From Echinostoma caproni (lineage: Eukaryota; Platyhelminthes; Trematoda; Plagiorchiida; Echinostomatidae), in contig UZAN01045956.1 in the NCBI GenBank assembly GCA_900618425.1, forward strand, positions 1 to 24,960: a DNA stretch of 24,960 bases, read 5' to 3'. The first letter of the stretch is position 1. The number at the start of each line of letters is the position of its first letter. The translations under genes were made by a program, and so were the position numbers. Under the pieces are notes generated by a model, which worked only from the letters and a program-made list of their open reading frames with translations, was not told where the DNA came from and searched no databases. Shown one piece after another: positions 12,011-22,808 of this stretch.

Positions 12011-15000
12011 CATATCAAATTTTCAAAAGATTTTGAATGGGTTGCCAAGAGTTTCAACGTGTTCTTTGTACAAGCGAGTTTGCAGTCAACTATGTATCGT
12101 TTTAGCTGACGTTTATAGATTCCCCTTCATTCAGAACAATTTTGAATGTTCAAATTCAATAGAACAACATAAATTGCTTGACTTTTCTTTTTCACCCTAC
12201 TGAAAAACGTATCTGCATCGTTCGAGCCATCATTTAAATGACTGGGTAATACAAGTGCAAAAATCAATCGACTTTACACTGGAGCAAATTGTACCATAAG
12301 AACTAGTTTACCGAACGTCTCAATAAGGAGTAAAGAAAGCTTATTTTGTGCATTACCTAAGAGGAAAGTTGTGCACAAAAATACACTGAACTGCTCCCAA
12401 TTTATCTGCTTGAAATCTTTTCGAATTGCGTTGATCTTTAATAAAATACTGCCTTCGTTTTCTGAGTACATGGTATCGATGTATTTATTAGCACAGACAA
12501 TACATACAGTCAATTTAGTTTTCCGGTTAAAAGTTCAGAAAAAAAGCTAGTGCATTTGTAAACAGAAATCACGTATAGCTTGAGGAATGCTCCCCTCTTT
12601 CTCATAATATGGGTAAAACTTCACCAAATTAGATAAAATATAGCTTCGCTTTTCTTAGTATGGTGATCATTCTTCAGTAAAACCGAAGCCAATATAGGGT
12701 CAAGATGAATTATCTCCCAATTAGGTCAACCACAAATTCGTAACGTTGGAAAAATGTTGGATGATTTTGAAAGATGTTCTTTATTCTTACCTACGTATTA
12801 CCAGCCTTTTAGTTAAGATCACCACAAGCATATATAAAAATCTTAGCTTGTAAACAGGACTTAAAAGTACATCATCGATATTTTATTGCACCACTGTCGC
12901 GTAAGCTGTCTTTCCGTTTGAACACTAAGAATGGCGGTGAAAAACATCCTTAGACTGAAGTTCTTCAACCGTCGACATTTACTTAGTTTAGCGTGAGCCT
13001 TCATGCAAAATCTTGGTAGCCCGTTGGGGAATACGGTGCGCTCCTGACGAAAACGCTCTGTAACACCGGCTGCGTGTTAATAAACTTCAACATTTTACAT
13101 ATGCCCTGTCCAGCATTCATATATCACCTGCTACCTTAGGACAAATTGAATCAACAGCACTGGCATTAATGCGTTCTCCTCAAAAACACCCCGGGTCGTT
13201 TTCCTGTTTATAAAACTACAGGTGCAGTGTCAGCACAGGGAACTAGAAAGGAGTCTGAAGGTTTTGTGACAATGACAGTCAAAAAACTGCTCCAGGTAGT
13301 ACAGCCAATTGTTCGATCGAACGCAAATTAAATCAACGGAATGAAATTTTAGAAATAAGTATTTCTTAAAATTGGCCCAAACCAATCAGGGAGATGAATG
13401 TTGAATATGATGAGGACTATTGATTATTTAAATAAACTCACGTATAAAGTGAAATTTTTATATTCTCATATTTTATCTACAATCACGGAAATATCTAGAC
13501 AGAATGTGTGATCAAGTTATTTTATATGCTCCGGAAAGATATCACAAAGGATCACTTTTCCGCTGTATACTTATCATGGCTGATTGTTTCTTGTTCGTAC
13601 GCAGTACATTTGGTGGATTCCGAATCTGATCAGGATGAGCTAAGCGTAACACGATGGACTAAACAAATCTTCGTTATCACAAACGTTTCTACTGATTCAT
13701 TCCATACGTCTGGTCGAAGGCTTAACACAAAAATACAACGATCACAAAAGAGTAAACGATCGAATTATTGTTTGGTGCATGCCTCTTACACAATATCCAT
13801 CCGGTCGAGTTTATTTCAAGTCGGTTTTTTTACAGAACTGTATCATAAAACAGGAAATATGACTGTGGTTATTGTGACGTTTCGATCCGAATAAGACTCG
13901 CTGTCAAAAGCTAATACATGCACAATAATAACATATAATAATATTTACGTATGACTTCCTGGAGTCGCGTGGTACAGCTAAAATGTCGCGAGAGATTGAA
14001 GGACTTAAAGGAATTAATTGCCAACACTGATCAGGAATTAAAATGATAGATAAAATGCAACATGCTAAGCATTTCCAGATGTAAGGAAAAAGATGCTCAG
14101 CTTAACTTTTATTCTTTTTTGCTAAGTGGCCGACTAAGTAAAAAATCGTTGGAATGATTTATTAAAAGCATTATGGAAAGAACAATACAAACCATGTTAC
14201 TAAGTGGTAAAGTAAAACAAATTCTTCTACATGCCTTATCAGTAAAATCCTTATTTTAGGGACGACCGTTTTGGAAAATAGAACGGGTACCTATGGAAAT
14301 CCAGCTGAGACTAACTCTCAAAAATTATGTTACTGAAAAAAATAAATAATAGTGTACGTATCAAGTAGGGAGTTCGTATGGTGCCAGTGAGAACGCAGAA
14401 AACACTTTCATCGCGACATCAAAAGTAACTCCAAAGTCGCTAATACCTCGGTGAAGGGAGAGTAATATTCAGCTTCTGAGAAATCCCCTATTGTAGACTA
14501 TGCTGCGATTACCTATGCAGCAGTCAGTCAGTTTGCGTTCTGTTGAACAGATCACGTGCTCCTTGCACACGAGACCGTAACAATGATGAATTAAATGCCA
14601 TACTGATGGGAACTTGGCAGAATATTACGTTAGCAGTTTATCAGTTAGAACCCGAGCAGAGATTTCACCGATTGCTCCACACATAAAAGCTTTGCATCAA
14701 CTGCAATACATTGAAGATAACGTCAACACCCATTATTTTTCTTGGATTGTATCCCATGGGCAAATGCGTCAACTGATCTATTTGCTTGAACACTGTCTCC
14801 ATTAGCAATCAGATATCAATGAAACTATCAGGAGATAATTTGCGCTTTCCGTTAAATCGATCTGCGTTTACCAATTCAAAGATAGATTTCCAGCTACTTT
14901 ATTAAGCAGGCTACGTGTAAAGTGACCGAATTGGATGATCCAAAAGCTCCATGCGGCTAAAATTGCAATATAAGATCCCGTCTCCCATGCTGTATCTCTG

Positions 15001-15449
15001 ACAGAGAGGAAAAAGCTCAGAAAATCATTTAAACAACGTCTACCTGAAAAACGTGCGTTCAATCATGCCCAGGCAAATCAGGTCAGCTATACTGCCCAGC
15101 TAACCGAAATCCCGAAGTGTGCATATGCTCTAGTCAGCTTTAATCGCTAGCGTGATTTAACCAAATAACGTGTTTTGTCCTACAGAATCACCCAGCTCTT
15201 ATGACAAAGCTCATTCTATTCTATCGTTCTGTTATTAGTTAGCTTTACCAATCCTTTCATCATTTTCATTTCTTGTTTTTACAATAACGATAGAAATATT
15301 GGTTATATGTGCCGCTTAATGATGCAAATTGTGTAACAGGAACATGTTTGTGAAGCCTCTATTTCAGTGTTTGACGGAAACGAGATCATTTGTAACAGAA
15401 ACCCACAGTAAGTGCTACTTCGAGCCCGCCACCCAATTAACGTTTTCAG

Positions 15450-15503
15450 ACGGAAATGATAACCATTTCGTCAGAGACACCGCAGCGTTGTGCTCCTCTC
15501 GAG
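15450..15503 (+). CDS. candidate 54-bp microexon of the syntenin-like gene
   Basis: A strong acceptor (CCAATTAACGTTTTCAG, ending 15449) and a strong donor (CTCTCGAG followed by GTATGT at 15504) enclose exactly 18 codons in phase 0/0, reading TEMITISSETPQRCAPLE. This phase fits both the exit of the exon ending near 9027 (or 8992) and the entry of the exon at 18140. The peptide is hydrophilic, as expected of the disordered region before PDZ1. No homology is claimed. The support is splice-site quality, phase and position only. A nearby alternative block (15340-15407) ends in phase 2 and does not fit. Confidence 0.4.
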
Positions 15504-15691
15504 GTATGTTTGCGAGTTTGATATTCTTCACTCAGCTCCAGGCTGCCGTGCATTCCGAAAAGAATTGCTCGAAACGTTTGCTTATGTCCCGAACCGCAAA
15601 NCTGAATATTACCATCGCGACATTAGGAAAACACAGTAGCGAACAAAGTTTGTTTTCGATAACTTCTTCCTCGGGCTAATACAGTTATATA

Positions 15692-16107
15692 TGAGGTTCA
15701 AAATTGTCAGATTAGTGTAATGGTCAGATGTGGTGAATATGAATGTTTGATTGTGATCTTGTGATGTGTGGTTTGGAAACGAGAGGGCAGTGGTAGAACA
15801 CCTTACAGACACTGGGCATCAAGCAAACGATGACGCATTCAAAGTGATCTACAAAGTATCAGCATACCCATCGAAAGCTGTTCGTCAAAGAAACTATGCT
15901 GTAGCCTAGCTGTAGCTGTGGCTATTCGGCTACTCAATCCGTTGCTTTGTTCTCATAAACGATTCATTCAGTCACTTGGCTTACCCAGGTCTCAACCTGA
16001 CACAGCCAACCCTGGGGCACAGACCAAACCGCACACCACAAGATCACAATCAACCATTCAATTCACTACATCTGACCATTACACTAATCTGACAATTCTG
16101 AACCTCA
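15692..16107. mobile_element. foldback element with about 85-bp terminal inverted repeats
   Basis: The left arm 15686-15776 and right arm 16024-16113 are inverted copies of each other (about 90 bp, a handful of mismatches), separated by about 250 bp. The arms start TGAGGTTCA(A/G)AATTGTCAGA and run inward to GTTTGG. The element is flanked on both sides by TATATA, which may be the target duplication but is self-complementary, so the exact ends are uncertain. There is no transposase frame inside; similar peptides read from both arms are a by-product of the inverted repeat. It lies between the candidate microexon and the exon at 18140. The superfamily is not determined. Confidence 0.75.
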
Positions 16108-16822
16108 TATATATAGAAAAATGCTGCATTGTCTCTGACGCGAAACTCAATAAATTAGAGCCTTGTAAAATTATGAAACAAAGTTTCAGTTACGAATTAA
16201 TAGTTAAACACTGGGAATTATTAGCTCAAAATGACACAGATACATCAATAGAATATGTGTACTGAAATTGCAAGTAGGCCGAAGTCGTACAACAGAATGT
16301 AGATTTCTTTAGCTTGATTCGATGAGTTGTTCATCCTTCTCCACAGAACTAAGTCCGACTCTAAACGCCTAATGATAAAGACAAAGTAACTGTAAAAGAT
16401 TTTAGAAGATAGAACCAATTTTGTAATTTCCTACAGTAGAACTACAAATTCACGTGAACCAAGAACATTGCGTTCTGTTCGAGTCACTCCCATTCATCGG
16501 GCAGCGCTCCTTAGCAGACGTTGAATCATGAAAAAGATGTTTTATGAATGGAAGAAAACATTCACCTTCCTTTGCTTTGTGTCACAAATAAGATTGAACA
16601 CTAGATGATTCAGACGGGATGGCAGTAAATAGTTATGAAATATAAAATAATTTTAGTAACAATCTGATGTTAACCATTTATACCTCGCAAAGGAATTCGA
16701 ACAGGCAAGTCAGAAGACAAACACTGCGAGAGGAATTCCTTGCGTATACTCTCATCATTTGCATACGTAAAACATTCAACAAGATAAACAAATGAAGTGT
16801 ATAAAGAATTCGAGTTAGGTTT

Positions 16823-16870
16823 ATTCGTGTGCGTGCGTGTATGTTTATGTTCAGCGTGTGTGTGTGATGC
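16823..16870. repeat. imperfect TG microsatellite
   Basis: An interrupted run of GTGTGCGTGCGTGTATG and GCGTGTGTGTGTGATG sits just outside the left end of the next inverted-repeat element. Confidence 0.65.
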
Positions 16871-16878
16871 ACATGATT

Positions 16879-17518
16879 GGTTACAACCAGGAAAGACCAC
16901 GAGACAAGGTCCTACGCTTTTGGACACAGCGTAGGTTTGCTGTGAGCGATCTACAAGCCCTCGAGTATCCTATGTTGGTGTTTCTCGCGATGACATAACA
17001 AAATCGAGAACTCGTCTACAAGGTCCACCCTGTGACCACTTTCACCAAAGTGGTGTGCGATGTCCGAAGTCGGTCAACGTGATGCAGTCAGAATCTATGG
17101 GATAGGCTGCCGTAAAACCACACACGTAGTTGGGGATGTGTTTGATCATTCTAGTTCCCAGTGATCGGTCGGTTCTACTAATGTGTACTTCGTTGCAGCT
17201 GCAACAGAAGGCGTAAATGCGAGTAGAGATAGACTCGATTGAATGACGGCCTTTGAATGGGTGGAGGACGGGGAGCCGTGTTATCGGATGGAGATGTGAT
17301 GTAGCAGAATAGCAAGATATTTGAATAGCGTTTTTTATAAGCCGTGTGATTAGCTACATCGTTGACTACTCTCTGAATGGTAAAGAAATGTGGATATCCT
17401 TTTAGTAACCCAATGGATACTGGTTACGGTCTGATTTCTTATCGATCGCTCACAACAAACCCACGCTGTATATCCAAAAGCGCAGGACCTTTCTTCGTGG
17501 CCTTCACTGGTTGTAACC
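16879..17518. mobile_element. 640-bp non-autonomous element with about 75-bp terminal inverted repeats
   Basis: The left arm (16879-16951) begins GGTTACAACCAG and ends GCTGTGAGCGATC. The right arm (17444-17518) is its inverted copy, GATCGCTCACAACAAAC inward to GGTTGTAACC at the end, with roughly 85 percent identity and small indels. It is flanked by CATGATT (16872-16878) and CACGATT (17519-17525), a 7-bp target-site duplication with one mismatch. The roughly 490-bp interior has no long open frame and no transposase motif, so mobility would need enzyme supplied in trans. The divergence between arms and the duplication mismatch suggest an old insertion. The superfamily is not assigned; hAT-like or P-like elements are possible from the duplication length, but this is inference. 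Confidence 0.75.
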
Positions 17519-17692
17519 CACGATTATACCTAACTGTATAATACAATAACTAATCTGGTTGTGAATGTTTCCAACCGAATCCTAACCTTGAAGGCTGGTG
17601 CCGAGATGAGCGAGGATCGATGCTCTCAACAAGCTCGCATAGATGAGGTGTGGTTTTTCGTGTATATTCCAAATGAAGAACGGTCCAATCAG

Positions 17693-17830
17693 CTGCCCGG
17701 TGGTCGAGTGGTTGGCATGCTTGTGTTCTACCTGTGAGGTCCCGGGTTGGATCCCCGGTTGGGTCGATGGATTCGCACTGCTGATTAGACGTAACTAGAT
17801 AGAAGCAGTTGTCCAGTGCATCTCAGCTTT
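17693..17830 (+). mobile_element. tRNA-derived SINE (tRNA-like head)
   Basis: Internal RNA polymerase III promoter boxes are visible: box A TGGTCGAGTGG (17701-17711) and box B GGTTGGATCCC (17745-17755), at normal spacing. A perfect 5-bp T-arm (CCGGG 17742-17746, loop TTGGATC, CCCGG 17754-17758) is present. The acceptor stem (17694-17700 with TTGGGTC after the T-arm) pairs only with wobbles and a mismatch, and no clean anticodon arm is evident. A functional tRNA is therefore unlikely and a SINE head, as in schistosome SM-alpha-type elements, is favoured. The body and 3' end are uncertain, and I saw no second copy in the window. Confidence 0.65.
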
Positions 17831-18139
17831 TCAGCTCACACCTCATTTAAACGACGAATTCATCTCATGAACTAACTAGATTTCTTAATTAGCTTCATTT
17901 TTCTATCTTGCTGAATGTTTTACTTACGCGAACTATGCGAGTATACGAAAGGAATTCCTCTCACCTTGTTTGTCTTTTGACTTGCCGATTCATAATCTGA
18001 TTCATCCTTCCATCTGCGTGCATCAGTTATATGAATGTTCAAACCGTAAATTAAAACATATAGTCTGTATATTCATTTACCATGGAAATGTGATTTTCAT
18101 CTTGCGTGCAATAAAGTGTTGTGTTTCTTTACCATTCAG

Positions 18140-18580
18140 ATAAAATCATGCGAATCTGAAGGAGACAATCATCTGTCATCGGACCAAAGGGATACAGAGA
18201 GCCCGTTAGATTCGAATGTACGCATCGGTCTAATTGAGAATTTGCACAGAGCACCCCGTGCTCATACGGGTCCTGTCTACAGTCCTACCGATAGTCTAGA
18301 GGCCACAATTTTCAAGCTTTCGAAATCCAGCGCTCCATACGTGCTAACCGCGGATAATCGGATAGCTAGGCTTTCGGATTTTGACAGCCACTTGGTTGAC
18401 ACCTCCCCGGCCACGGTCGTGCATAATGATTTACACGCGGCTGGGTCAGGTGCCACCAGAACTGACGATCAGGGATTACAGACGAACGGCAAAGAGTGCA
18501 TGCGTGAAGTCACCCTGCAACGACGCTATCCACAGCAACGTTTCGGAATGAAACTGGACCGAACTGAAAGTCCTGAAAAG
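18140..18580 (+). CDS. syntenin-like PDZ protein, internal exon with start of PDZ1
   Basis: Exon of 441 nt (147 codons), phase 0 at both ends. The acceptor TTTCTTTACCATTCAG ends at 18139 and the donor AAAAG followed by GTTAGC is at 18581. The first about 120 residues are hydrophilic and probably disordered, containing SAPYVLTADNRIAR. The last 26 residues (from 18503) begin a PDZ domain, REVTLQRRYPQQRFGMKL, where FGMK takes the place of the GLGF carboxylate-binding loop. Animal syntenins are cytoplasmic/membrane-associated adaptors that bind syndecan and other C-termini and act in exosome formation and trafficking. That role is assigned by family, not shown here. The disordered stretch is longer than in vertebrate syntenin. 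An ATG-initiated reading would run past the donor, so the splice reading is preferred. Confidence 0.8.
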
Positions 18581-20309
18581 GTTAGCAATATGTGTTTCAC
18601 GTTGATTTCTGTGTTAAACAAAACTCAGCAAATGATCTATACTAAAACTAGCAAAGTGATTGCACATAAATGCATGAAAACACTACAATTCAGACTGAAC
18701 TCATAATATTACAATACCGATTCGACTGAAAAATACATGACAGAGTCTCGCCCTAAACATAATAATCCGAAGTAACGCGGCTCATAGCAAAATCTGTCAA
18801 AAAATGAGTTTATTGGCAAACAATACTGACAGAGATTTGCACATCCTTTTGCAATTTGTTTACAAATATTAGCTATTCAATGCTGTTCCTCATTTCGCTC
18901 TTTCAAACCAAGTGTATGTTGTCAACGTTTCAATAGATACTATGCATTGCTTCAATTCTGCCTTTCCCGACCATTTGAGAGTATTAAGACTCGTGGAATA
19001 GTTGGTATCTTAACGGTGAGTATAGTAAAACGGACTAACCCAAACTCACCTTGACTTAGCCACCGCGCGCGGAGTCTTGCCATCCAGACAGGGCATTGTT
19101 GTGAAATAATAGCCACCCAGAGTATATTGCTACCATGCGCCAGGTCATATGGTCTCCGATTGTCTGTGCTTCGGTGAAAATAACATTTGCGGTGTAAAAG
19201 TAATTGTTCCCTTAATGCGAAATGTGCCAGCATGGAACTCTATCCAGGTGATTGTTATCATATTTTTAGGTTTATCAATTTCGTCTTGAACAGACAGCTT
19301 CCATATCATTAGCACTGACGCATGTGCATCGCACGTCTTGTCAGTGTGACCTGCACGTGCATATCGGATGTCATAACAAGCATCCCTTTGACGTGAATGA
19401 TGTTCCGCTTCACCATTCGTGTATTTGGGTAAAACGCACTGAGAACACACACACTCTAGGATAAAGTCAAATTATAATACGCTAGGGGTGAAGGATGGTG
19501 GAGGGCGACCGGAAAACAGTGCGACGGTGGAACAATTTGAATGGTTTATTCAAGAAGGCTCCTGAACGATGGTACCAGGATGGTGAGAAAGCATTAATAG
19601 TAATTATTAGACATGGGGGCGGTCTCCGTTTATAGTATCGGTGTTCTGTATGGTTATTGATGATGAGACTTTGAAAGCGCAGCTTACATGCCCGTCGTTG
19701 AATTAATCCGCTTAATGTTCCCTTTCAGCGGCTTACGAGTGCTACTTGTATTTTTTAGAACGCCAAAGAATAAAATTCACTCTTTCGGTTGTATTTCTTC
19801 TCCGGAGGTTATTTGATCTTTGAATGAAACTATGAGGTGAGCCTTCCCCTTGAGTGGACCAGAGAAAAATCAGACTTTGTTTGGCGGTACTCCGTTTAGC
19901 ACATATTGAGGATTACGATAAAGGATACGCATTTGGGGTTCGGTTAACAGAAAATGTTTTACATCACATGATTATACCTATTTTGTGTACCGTTTGGCCC
20001 TAAATGTGGAGTAAAATACAGGCGGCAGTATATTCCTTCCGAATTTGTCTTCCGCCTTCTCAAATTCGGGGTCTAATGAACGATAATGTTTATGAGAGTG
20101 ATGAAGAATTTCATTTAAGTATATGGTGAATTTTTATCTCATACCTAGAATAAAAAGCGTGAGGTGAAAAAATAAAAAGCACTGTACCTACCTGGTTGGG
20201 TCTCATCATGTTTGTATAGTTTGTCAAAAACGCGTCTCAGTTTCCTTAAGCACCACCATGAATATATTCGTCACAGTTGCTACAAATCGTTGGACATGAC
20301 CAAAAACAC

Positions 20310-21445
20310 AAAATTGTTCATGTCTATTTCTTGGACTACACGTTTAGCTCTATTGTCACTATGACGGTAACATATTCTACCGCCACATCTTTTGAGTTGC
20401 ACAACCATTTTACCAACGGATGCCAATTCACTTGTCTCGGGTATTGGGTCTTCCACTGCTACTGTATACCAGGGTGTAATGCAGGGTGCAATTTTGTCCC
20501 CTTTTCTGTTCTCCTTTTATATTCAAAACTTGCTATTCACCCCGAATAGTTTCACATTTAAATACGCTGACGACATAGTAGATGGTAGTGCATCTCAAAA
20601 CAACAACCCTTTACCGAACCCCTTTCAATCAACCATAGGTGATATTTCTGAATGGTTCGATGGTGTTAACCTTACATTAAACCCAAACAAAAGCATTGAA
20701 GGTTTGTTTTCCATTGATCGTAGACCATCAACTCTCGCTGGATCATCTGTTCTCAATATCTTAGTCAAAACTGGAAAGTTGAGAGGTCAAAACACTTGAA
20801 ATATCTTGGATGTTTCGTGTCTGCTGATCTCAAATGGTCCTATTACGTAGAACGAACATGTCTTAAAGTCAGAAAGTTGACCTTTTATATTTCATGCCTT
20901 CGGCATCTGAGGGTGCTATTGTACATGATCTCCAAATTTATTTTCCATGCATTTTACGCCATTGGACCTACTGGTCCCCCGTTATCTTTCCCGGTCTACT
21001 TTCTAAGGATTTCATATTAATTAGACGCTCTCTGAAAAGCATATCTAGATAGGGAGCCGTATCTTATGAGGAGCTGATTGATTCCATTCTCGAACAACAC
21101 CTTAGGGCGTATTATTGTCTGTGTGACCTTGCCTTGTCCGATGAATTACATCCCTTACACTCGGTCCTATCTCGCTCAATTTCAACTTCTGTCACTCGGA
21201 ATAAATTTAAACCTTCATGTACTCGTACCACTGCTTTTCGCCACTCCGTTGTAACTTACGTTTCACGTTTGCTGGTTTCCCGGGGAACGAATATCAAACG
21301 AAATTATACACAATCTGGTGTAAATTTTCATGCTGAAATGATTTTTAATAGCGTGTCTGCAAAGCAAAAGTGATAATATTCTTTTCACTGCAAATTCTGT
21401 CCACATTGGATGAATAACGTGCACTCTTGACTTGACTTGACCTGA
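20310..21445 (+). mobile_element. 5'-truncated CR1/Jockey-type LINE, degenerate
   Basis: The fragment covers the C-terminal half of a non-LTR retrotransposon ORF plus 3' end. It has reverse transcriptase motifs, then the thumb-like C-terminal region, a short 3' UTR (about 21374-21425) and a terminal pentanucleotide run (CTTGA three times at 21426-21440, then CCTGA). Short tandem repeats at the 3' end rather than poly(A) are typical of CR1-like LINEs. There is no ORF1, endonuclease or 5' UTR, as expected from truncated target-primed insertion. It lies in the sense orientation in the PDZ1 intron. Target duplication was not resolved. Confidence 0.8.
20392..21373 (+). pseudogene. broken reverse transcriptase ORF of the LINE
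   Basis: Three successive frames together cover the RT palm and C-terminus. The first (to about 20795) holds GVMQGAILSPFLFSFYIQNL and the catalytic FKYADDIV (YADD at 20563-20574), then ISEWFDGVNLTLNPNKS. A one-base shift near 20790 leads to LKYLGCFVSADLKWS and KVRKLTFYISCLR. A second shift near the C-run at about 20975-20980 leads to IFPGLLSKDF. In that third frame there is a TAG stop at 21050-21052, followed by LHPLHSVLSRSISTSVTRNK. Motif A survives only as a possible VYFLDYT in another frame near 20320. The enzyme cannot be made from this copy. Confidence 0.8.
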
Positions 21446-22485
21446 ATTGTCTTTATAAACGCTTTCATACGCTCTCATACACCTACTCAATGATTCACTT
21501 CGTGCATTTACATTTATTTGTCCTATGCTACTGGTTTTATTCCAAAACAAACATAGTTCTCGTTAAAAGTAATCCTGCAACCAACGGTTTTCTACAAATA
21601 GGGGGTGTAAACATACTTCACACTTTAAAATGAGTTCACACCACTGAACAATGACTTGGTGAAAATAGCTAAGCTGAGTTTAAATTAACCCAAAGGATTT
21701 ATCAACGAGTGTTTAGCGCTCTCGAATGCCGGGTAATAGAGAGAAGTGTACGCAATGCGAGCTCATTTATAGCATACAATCATGCTGTACTTAATAAACA
21801 GTAGATTATATTGCCGAAAAACGAAACTGAGCCAAGAAAGAATAAATCAACAGTTTCGTGGATCTTAATTGATGAGAATATCGTTAGGCAATTTATCTGT
21901 ATAAAACAGTTGGAATTAAACATACTATAGCTATGCCGCAATTGGTGCACGCCAACTTGGTTTAACAGTCACACAACGAGATTATTTTCATTGATCCTAA
22001 TGAGACAAAACAGATCGCAACGCAGTGCGAACGAAAACTCCTGTTCCCGAACAGGAACTTTGGGTTCTTCCGCACTAGAGCATCTCTACGTATTTTTGTA
22101 ATAATAAATGGGCTATTTAGGGTCAAGAACATAAAGCAACCAGTTGATGAACAGGATTTTGGCGGGATTACAAATGGGCTTTCTACGGAATTTGGTTAAC
22201 AAAATACATTCAGTTTTACTAAAAAAATTTCCAACTTATTATCGTTCACTGTGAGATATCTTAGAAGCAGAATTTGCTACCAACCAGCTCATTAGTCTAT
22301 GTTGATTTACGAAAACATTCCGTAAGAAGAGGAAATTTTTCCGTTTTGTTTGAAATGAGATGGATAGATCTCAGTAATATCTACGCAGTCATTTTAGTCT
22401 GCCAGGTTACATTTATTCATTACATGCTTCCCATCAATACCCATAAATAAAGATGCTATCTTAATCTCTTTCAACTCTCATTCAG

Positions 22486-22658
22486 ATAACCTATATAGCT
22501 ATGATTTTACCAGAATCTCCAGCATCCCAAGCCGGGTTGCGTGTCGGTGACCAAGTACTACGAGTAAATCAGACTGACGTGCAACAAATGGAGCTGGATG
22601 ATTTGTTGAACCGAATTCGATCCGCTGATCAGTCGTTGCGTGTTGTCTATCAGTCTCG
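22486..22658 (+). CDS. syntenin-like PDZ protein, exon with main body of PDZ1
   Basis: 173 nt, entering in phase 0 after CTCTCATTCAG and leaving in phase 2 at CAGTCTCG followed by GTAAGT (22659). It continues the PDZ fold: ITYIAMILPESPASQAGLRV, then GDQVLRVNQTDV, helix MELDDLLNRI and last strand SLRVVYQSR. The PAS..GLR.GDQVL core closely matches syntenin PDZ1. The residue at the start of helix alpha-B appears to be Leu, rather than His as in class I PDZs, which hints at hydrophobic-ligand preference (inference). Together with codons from 18503 it completes one PDZ domain of about 84 residues. Confidence 0.88.
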
Positions 22659-22808
22659 GTAAGTATTCCAGAGGCGTGTTTGGAACAGTTGTTGATGTGT
22701 GCTGTCCAAATATGTAAAATATATGGAATGATAGAGTAAGTTGAGTGCGGAAAATATTTCTCCCATACCCTGAACGATCATCATCATCATCATCCTTCTA
22801 TATTTCAG
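22659..22808 (+). other. 150-bp intron between PDZ1 and PDZ2 exons, with ATC microsatellite
   Basis: Donor GTAAGT at 22659 and acceptor TTCTATATTTCAG ending 22808. Six ATC triplets (22777-22794) sit immediately upstream of the acceptor tract. Copy-number change here could alter spacing to the branch point; that is speculation. Confidence 0.8.

Larger units (their letters stand above)
9028..15449. other. long intronic/non-coding block
   Basis: It would be intron 9028-15449 if the flanking exons join. It holds the coding-like decayed block at 9930-10290 and an AT-rich tandem repeat near 11970. Two protein-like open frames (about 13605-13751 and 14590-14802, both +) have no matching neighbours. 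I see no RNA gene or identifiable mobile element elsewhere in it. Confidence 0.45.
18581..22485 (+). other. 3.9-kb intron inside PDZ1, with LINE remnant
   Basis: GT at 18581 and AG at 22484-22485 (preceded by CTTTCAACTCTCATTCAG) bound a phase 0 intron that splits the first PDZ just after the loop and second strand. Apart from the LINE fragment at 20310-21445 and a short palindrome at 22039-22056 (TCCTGTTC, CC, GAACAGGA) I see nothing assignable in it. Confidence 0.75.

Noticed and set aside
14590..14802. 71-codon protein-like frame ending MRQLIYLLEHCLH
   Set aside because: No supported splice site or start, and no recognised family; compatible with a chance open frame.
15340..15407. Exon-like block with GTAAGT donor (EHVCEASISVFDGNE)
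   Set aside because: It would enter in phase 0 and leave in phase 2, matching neither neighbouring exon, and the acceptor tract is poor.
15609..16265. Opposite-strand open frames sharing the peptide TTSDHYTNLTILNLIY
   Set aside because: The shared peptide comes from the two inverted arms of the foldback element at 15692-16107, not from related genes.
17693..17765. Functional tRNA gene
   Set aside because: The acceptor stem pairs poorly and no clean anticodon arm is seen; a SINE head explains it better.
20277..20549. Separate 90-codon gene overlapping the LINE
   Set aside because: It is an out-of-frame reading of the reverse transcriptase region, at most containing a remnant of RT motif A.
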